The position numbers and the translations under genes were made by a program. DNA of 9,744 nt from WHSM01 sp050701635. Its GTDB lineage: Bacteria > Actinomycetota > Actinomycetes > Mycobacteriales > Micromonosporaceae. The first letter of the stretch is position 1. Every line of letters begins with the position of its first letter. The notes below the pieces were generated by a model. That model did no database searches and was not told the origin of the DNA. It worked only from the letters and a program-made list of their open reading frames with translations. The stretch covers positions 1 through 9,744 of the forward strand of contig JBOGDF010000216.1 in NCBI GenBank assembly GCA_050701635.1, read 5' to 3'. Shown here one piece after another: positions 6,520 to 9,744 of the stretch.

Positions 6520-6739
6520 TCGGCGGTCGCAGCAACAAGGCCTCCCAACTGACGGCCTGCAACTTTGCCAGGTGACCCGCCCGCGGAGTCGTCGGAGGCG
6601 GTTGGCGCTCGGGCGCGCGTCACGCCATCAGCAGCGTTGCCAGATCGGTGGGTGCGAGGCCGTCACGCGATTTCCCACGCGAGACCGTCCCACGGCCGCC
6701 CACATCTGCCGGGATACGCGCGTCACACGCAGGTGAGCG

Positions 6740-8200
6740 CTACGGCGCAGCCAAACCCTCCAGCGGGCCCCGCAGGAAGTAGAGGACGAACAGGGCGGCG
6801 ACGGCGTACAGGAGCGGGTGGACTTCACGGAACTTGCCCTTGGCCATCTTGAGCAGGACGTACGTGACCGCGCCGGCGCCGATGCCGTTCGAGATTGAGT
6901 ACGTGAACGGCATGACCACGATGGTGAGGAACGCCGGGATCGCGATCTCGTAGTTGGTCCAGTCGATGGTGCGTACCCCCATCATCATCAGGAACCCGAC
7001 CACCACCAGAGCCGTGGTCGCGGCCTCGAAGGGCACGATCGTCACCAGCGGCGACAGGAACGTGGCCAGCAGGAACAGCACACCCGTGACCACCGAAGCG
7101 ATCCCGGTACGCGCGCCTTCCGCGACACCGGCCGCCGACTCGATGTACGCGGTGTTGCTCGACGTGCTGGACGCACCGCCGGCGGCCGCCGCGATCGAGT
7201 CGACCAGCAGGATCTCCCGGGTACGCGGCGGGTTGCCCTTGTCGTCGATCAGGTCGCCCTCCTGCCCGACCGCGACCATGGTGCCCATGGTGTCGAAGAA
7301 GTCGGTGAGCAGCAGCGTGAAGACGAACAGCAGCGCCACGATCCAGCCGGCCCGCTCCCAGGAGCCGAGCACGTTGAACTTGCCGATCAGCGAGAAGTCC
7401 GGCAGCCCGACCACGGTCTCCGGCCAGGTCGGTACGTTCAGCTGCCAGCCGGTCGGGTTCTTGCCGCCCATCGACGGCCCTACCTTGGTCAGCAGCTCCA
7501 CCACGATCGCCAGCAGCGTGGTGCCGATGATGCCGATCAGGATGGCGCCTTTCACCTTGCGTACCACCAGGACCAGCATCACCAGCAGGCCGATCACGAA
7601 CACCAGCGTCGGCCAGCCGACCAGCTTGTTGCCGAGCCCCAGCCCGACCGGCACCGGGGAGTTGGCGGCGTCCGGGACCCTCCGTACGATCCCGGCGTCG
7701 ACCAGGCCGATCAGGGTCAGGAAGAGCCCGATGCCGACCCCGATCGCGGTCTTCAACTGGGTCGGTACGGCGGAGAACACGGCGGTACGGAGCCCGGTCA
7801 GCACCAGTACGGTGATCACCAGCCCCTCGATCACCACCAGCCCCATCGCGTCGGCCCAGGTCATCAGCGGCGCGATCTCGAAGGCCACCATCGCGTTCAC
7901 GCCGAGCCCGGCGGCCAGCGCCAGCGGGAACCGCGCGATCACACCCATCAGGATCGACATCACGCCGGCCACCAGCGCGGTCGCGGCGGCCAGCTGCGAC
8001 TGGTCGAGCTGAGCCTTGTCGCCGTCGAACGCGCTGCCCAGGATCAGCGGGTTGAGCACCACGATGTACGCCATCGTGAAGAACGTCGCGAGTCCACCCC
8101 GCAGTTCCCGGGAGTACGTCGACCCGCGAGCCGTGATCTCGAAGAAGCGGTCCACAGTGGAGGCTGCGCTGGTGCGGCCGTTGGTCTGGGGTTTCGCCAT
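6740..8200 (-). CDS. NCS2-family purine permease, AzgA-type
   Basis: This 486-residue polytopic membrane protein is likely a proton-coupled importer of adenine, guanine or hypoxanthine. Its motifs follow the AzgA/PbuG branch in order: NPLIL (50-54), GLGVNAMVAF (98-107), DFFDTMGTMVAVGQEGDL (300-317), SSTSSNTAYIESAAGV (344-359) and RTGIASVVTGVLFLLATF (364-381). The last hydrophobic segments are near 420-435 and 463-476. Length is near the usual size for the family and no break is seen. The ATG at 8200 has GAGGA four bases upstream; the stop is TAG at 6740-6742. No purine riboswitch is apparent in the 147-base leader region. A regulator of the PucR family, often tied to purine use, lies downstream on the same strand, but 238 bases separate them. 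A decayed homologue of its C-terminus is found at 1240-1380. The exact base transported cannot be decided from sequence. Confidence 0.93.
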   Translation of the reverse strand: MAKPQTNGRTSAASTVDRFFEITARGSTYSRELRGGLATFFTMAYIVVLNPLILGSAFDGDKAQLDQSQLAAATALVAGVMSILMGVIARFPLALAAGLGVNAMVAFEIAPLMTWADAMGLVVIEGLVITVLVLTGLRTAVFSAVPTQLKTAIGVGIGLFLTLIGLVDAGIVRRVPDAANSPVPVGLGLGNKLVGWPTLVFVIGLLVMLVLVVRKVKGAILIGIIGTTLLAIVVELLTKVGPSMGGKNPTGWQLNVPTWPETVVGLPDFSLIGKFNVLGSWERAGWIVALLFVFTLLLTDFFDTMGTMVAVGQEGDLIDDKGNPPRTREILLVDSIAAAAGGASSTSSNTAYIESAAGVAEGARTGIASVVTGVLFLLATFLSPLVTIVPFEAATTALVVVGFLMMMGVRTIDWTNYEIAIPAFLTIVVMPFTYSISNGIGAGAVTYVLLKMAKGKFREVHPLLYAVAALFVLYFLRGPLEGLAAP

Positions 8201-8290
8201 GGTGTCCTCGCCCAGGGTCGGTTATCCCGCGACGCGGCGCCCTGACGTGCGGCGGGCTCCCGCTGTCTTGTGGGCGCATAGTGCCAGATC

Positions 8291-8308
8291 TTGACCCCGG
8301 TACGTCAA
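8291..8308. promoter_or_regulatory. inverted repeat TTGAC-8-GTCAA upstream of the permease, possible operator
   Basis: Perfect 5-bp arms, TTGAC (8291-8295) and GTCAA (8304-8308), flank 8 bases. On the minus strand TTGACG (8303-8308) could serve as a -35 box, with CACTAT 19 bases downstream as a poor -10. The element lies 91-108 bases before the permease start. A regulator bound here could block transcription; which one is unknown. Confidence 0.3.
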
Positions 8309-8326
8309 TACTCGCCGCGCCACGAA

Positions 8327-8362
8327 ACCCTAGAGCCAGCCCTGACCCTAGAGCCAGCCCTG
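8327..8362. repeat. tandem duplication of an 18-bp unit over the regulator stop codon
   Basis: Two perfect, adjacent copies of ACCCTAGAGCCAGCCCTG occupy 8327-8344 and 8345-8362. On the minus strand each reads as codons Q-G-W-L-stop-G, so the second copy preserves the same ending and stop in frame 18 bases later. Confidence 0.95.
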
Positions 8363-9307
8363 GCGTACGGCGGCGACGCCGGCCTGGAACCGGGTCTCGA
8401 CGCCGAGCTTCGCGGTGAGCTCCCGGACCCGGCGGTGGGCGGTACGCGGGCTGAAGTCCATCAGCCGGGCGATCGTCTCGTCGGTGGCGCCGGAGGCGAG
8501 CAGCGCCAGGATCCGGCGCTCTTCGTCGGTGGGCTCCCCGACCGGTGAGTCCTCCGCCGGCACCGCTCCGGGGCCGAACGGCACCGCCGCCTGCCACAGG
8601 TCACCGAACACCCGCGCCAGCGCGCCGACCAGGGAGGAGTGGCGTACCAGCAGGGAGCGCTGGATGGTGTGGGCGTTGAGCTGCAGCGGGATCACCGCCA
8701 CCGCCCGGTCCACGATCACCATCTTCATCGGCACCGAAACCGCGGTACGCGCCAGCGCGCCGCGCACCACCAGGCCGCTGATCAGGTCGAGGTTGCCCGG
8801 CACGTTGAGCACCGAGCGGTCGTACACCCCGCGGTAGCTGACGCCGGCGGCGAGCCGTTCGCGCTCGATCTTCCCGGTGCACGGGCGGTGGGCGTACGGG
8901 GGTTTCACCACGGCGAGGATCTCGCGGCGGGCGCCGCGCATCATCACGTCGACCATCCGGCGGGTCTCGTCCGGGCCGACCAGCACCTCGGGCGCCCCGT
9001 CGTTGCCGTTGCGCGGGGTGGGCACCAGGCACCGGGCCGTCGCCTTGCGCTGCCGGTACGCACGGTGCCGCTGGGTGAGCACTTCGGCGGCGGTGTCCGG
9101 GGCGACCTTGGCGGCGTACCGCGGGGGCGAGTCGTCGATCTCCTGGACCAGGCCGTCGGCCTGCAGCCGGCGCAGCGACTCGGTGATCTCCTCGGTCGGG
9201 ACGTCGGCCACCACCGGCGACAGCTCCGGGGCGGTGGCGTGCGGCCGGTGCTGCAGTACCAGGCAGATCGCCGCGTCGATCGCGTCCAGCTCGGGTCGGG
9301 TATCCAC
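8348..9307 (-). CDS. TrmB/LuxR-like helix-turn-helix transcriptional regulator
   Basis: The 319-residue cytoplasmic regulator has a winged-helix-like N-terminus (about 5-75; ITESLRRLQADGLVQEIDD) similar to TrmB proteins. The middle region, about 115-240, contains GVSYRGVYDRSVLN and VDRAVAVIPLQ, as in TrmB-like effector domains. The C-terminal LuxR-type helix-turn-helix, about 259-315, reads TDEERRILALLASGATDETI then ARLMDFSPRTAHRRVREL. It has no receiver domain. The GTG at 9307 is chosen because GGGGGAGG (9313-9320) lies five bases upstream; the frame is open to 9385 but that extension lacks such a site. The TAG at 8348-8350 falls inside a tandem 18-bp duplication. The permease gene follows after 147 bases, so it is a possible target, by position only. 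The regulated process is unknown. Confidence 0.88.
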   Translation of the reverse strand: MDTRPELDAIDAAICLVLQHRPHATAPELSPVVADVPTEEITESLRRLQADGLVQEIDDSPPRYAAKVAPDTAAEVLTQRHRAYRQRKATARCLVPTPRNGNDGAPEVLVGPDETRRMVDVMMRGARREILAVVKPPYAHRPCTGKIERERLAAGVSYRGVYDRSVLNVPGNLDLISGLVVRGALARTAVSVPMKMVIVDRAVAVIPLQLNAHTIQRSLLVRHSSLVGALARVFGDLWQAAVPFGPGAVPAEDSPVGEPTDEERRILALLASGATDETIARLMDFSPRTAHRRVRELTAKLGVETRFQAGVAAVRQGWL

Positions 9308-9349
9308 GGCCGCCTCCCCCAATGAAACGACGGGCCGATTCCGTCGCAA

Positions 9350-9372
9350 CTCACGGTAGTGGGCGGCGTGAG
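9350..9372. promoter_or_regulatory. inverted repeat CTCACG-11-CGTGAG upstream of the TrmB/LuxR-like regulator
   Basis: Perfect 6-bp arms at 9350-9355 and 9367-9372 surround 11 bases, 43-65 bases before the GTG start. It could be an autoregulatory operator or a small hairpin in the leader. No clear promoter boxes are visible, so the support is only the symmetry and position. Confidence 0.25.
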
Positions 9373-9419
9373 ATCCGTACACCAAGGAACTCTTATCAAT
9401 GCCTTAAAAGCCCCTAAAG

Positions 9420-9456
9420 GGGTACGCCCAGGCAGGGTCACTGCCCGGGCGTACCC
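9420..9456 (-). terminator. intrinsic terminator of the subtilisin-like protease gene
   Basis: A 16-bp stem (9420-9435 with 9441-9456) closes a 5-base loop. Its single mismatch (9430/9446) becomes a G-U pair only in RNA made from the minus strand. In that direction the stem is followed by CTTTAGGGGCTTTTAAGG, which includes short T-runs. It begins 20 bases past the protease stop codon. Confidence 0.8.
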
Positions 9457-9476
9457 GATGGGGAGGTTACTGTGCG

Positions 9477-9744
9477 CTACAGACCGGCCGTGAAGACCAG
9501 GTGCGGCGGCGTTCCTTCCGGGGCGTTCTGAATCACGTCCTTGGACGCGTTCTCGGTGAGCCAGGTGATCAGCTCCTCGGAGCTGACGTCACCGTTGGCG
9601 CTCTTGTACAGCGCCGCGACACCGGCCATGTGCGGGCTGGCCATCGAGGTGCCGCTGATGGTGTTCTCGCCGCCGTCGAGCCAGGCGGAGGTGATGTCCA
9701 CGCCGGGGGCGTAGCCCTCGACGCAGCTGCCGAAGTTGGTGAAG
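9477..9744 (-). CDS. subtilisin-like serine protease (S8 family), C-terminal part, cut by window end
   Basis: Eighty-eight C-terminal residues are visible and the N-terminus lies beyond 9744. The sequence opens FTNFGSCVEGYAPG, the usual strand before the active site. It then has the catalytic-serine motif GTSMASPHMAGVAAL (serine is visible residue 33), with the remaining helices and a short tail ending at a TAG (9477-9479). The pattern fits the proteinase K-like branch of subtilases, which are usually secreted with a signal peptide and propeptide, but those parts are not in view. The Asp and His of the triad are also outside the window. No extra domain follows the catalytic domain. A strong terminator comes directly after, so this gene ends its transcription unit. 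Confidence 0.95.
   Translation of the reverse strand, partial: FTNFGSCVEGYAPGVDITSAWLDGGENTISGTSMASPHMAGVAALYKSANGDVSSEELITWLTENASKDVIQNAPEGTPPHLVFTAGL

Noticed and set aside
3191..6736. Plus-strand open frame of 1181 codons
   Set aside because: It lies antisense to the PucR-like and desaturase-reductase genes, has no recognisable domain, and its composition mirrors the opposite-strand codons. It is a GC-rich shadow frame.
6954..8012. Plus-strand serine/threonine-rich frame of 352 codons
   Set aside because: It is antisense to the permease; the low-complexity composition is what results from reading membrane-protein codons backwards.
8201..8347. Purine riboswitch before the permease
   Set aside because: I could not find the three-helix purine aptamer core or a switching terminator in these 147 bases.
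6825..8597. Minus-strand open frame of 590 codons over the permease
   Set aside because: It is out of frame with the clearly conserved permease and is an arginine/glycine/aspartate-rich shadow. It also runs into the LuxR-like gene.
6740..9440. Possible recent transfer of the right third, judged by seemingly frequent GTAC
   Set aside because: The impression could not be counted reliably by eye and may reflect codon preference; no boundary or mobility gene supports it.

Overview
The window is high-GC DNA with actinobacterial features: GTG and TTG starts, GGAGG-type ribosome binding sites, and an ECF42 sigma factor paired with a DGPF protein. Every gene I can support lies on the minus strand, so transcription runs from right to left. 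I cannot name the genus from the sequence alone.

From the right edge, the order is as follows. A subtilisin-type serine protease is cut by the window end and closes with a strong hairpin terminator. A TrmB/LuxR-like regulator follows; its stop codon lies in a tandem 18-bp duplication. Next is an intact AzgA-type (NCS2) purine permease, then a PucR/CdaR-family regulator broken by two apparent single-base indels in G-runs. The last gene of this group is a 669-residue protein that joins a three-histidine-box membrane fatty-acid desaturase to a complete FAD/NAD/[2Fe-2S] reductase. The indels in the regulator remove the stops between it and the desaturase gene, so a naive gene caller would report one spurious 1092-residue chimera.

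Beyond a candidate terminator comes a compact regulatory unit: a DGPF (YCII-related) protein translationally coupled to an ECF42 sigma factor. Its upstream region carries TGTCGA-17-CGTC, which matches the promoter motif I recall for ECF42, so autoregulation is likely. Next is a small pseudogene, the decayed C-terminus of a second NCS2 permease homologous to the intact one in this window. The final gene encodes a pterin-dehydratase-like domain joined to a glyoxalase-like (VOC) domain, possibly from a leaderless mRNA.

The leftmost 439 bases hold no convincing gene. They contain three spaced GGTCCCA-type repeats that may be the end of an IS21-like element, a cluster of TCTTGCRCAA operator-like sites with no gene to control, and a candidate terminator.

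The best leads are the fused desaturase-reductase with its broken PucR neighbour, the predicted ECF42 autoregulatory circuit, and the decayed permease duplication.
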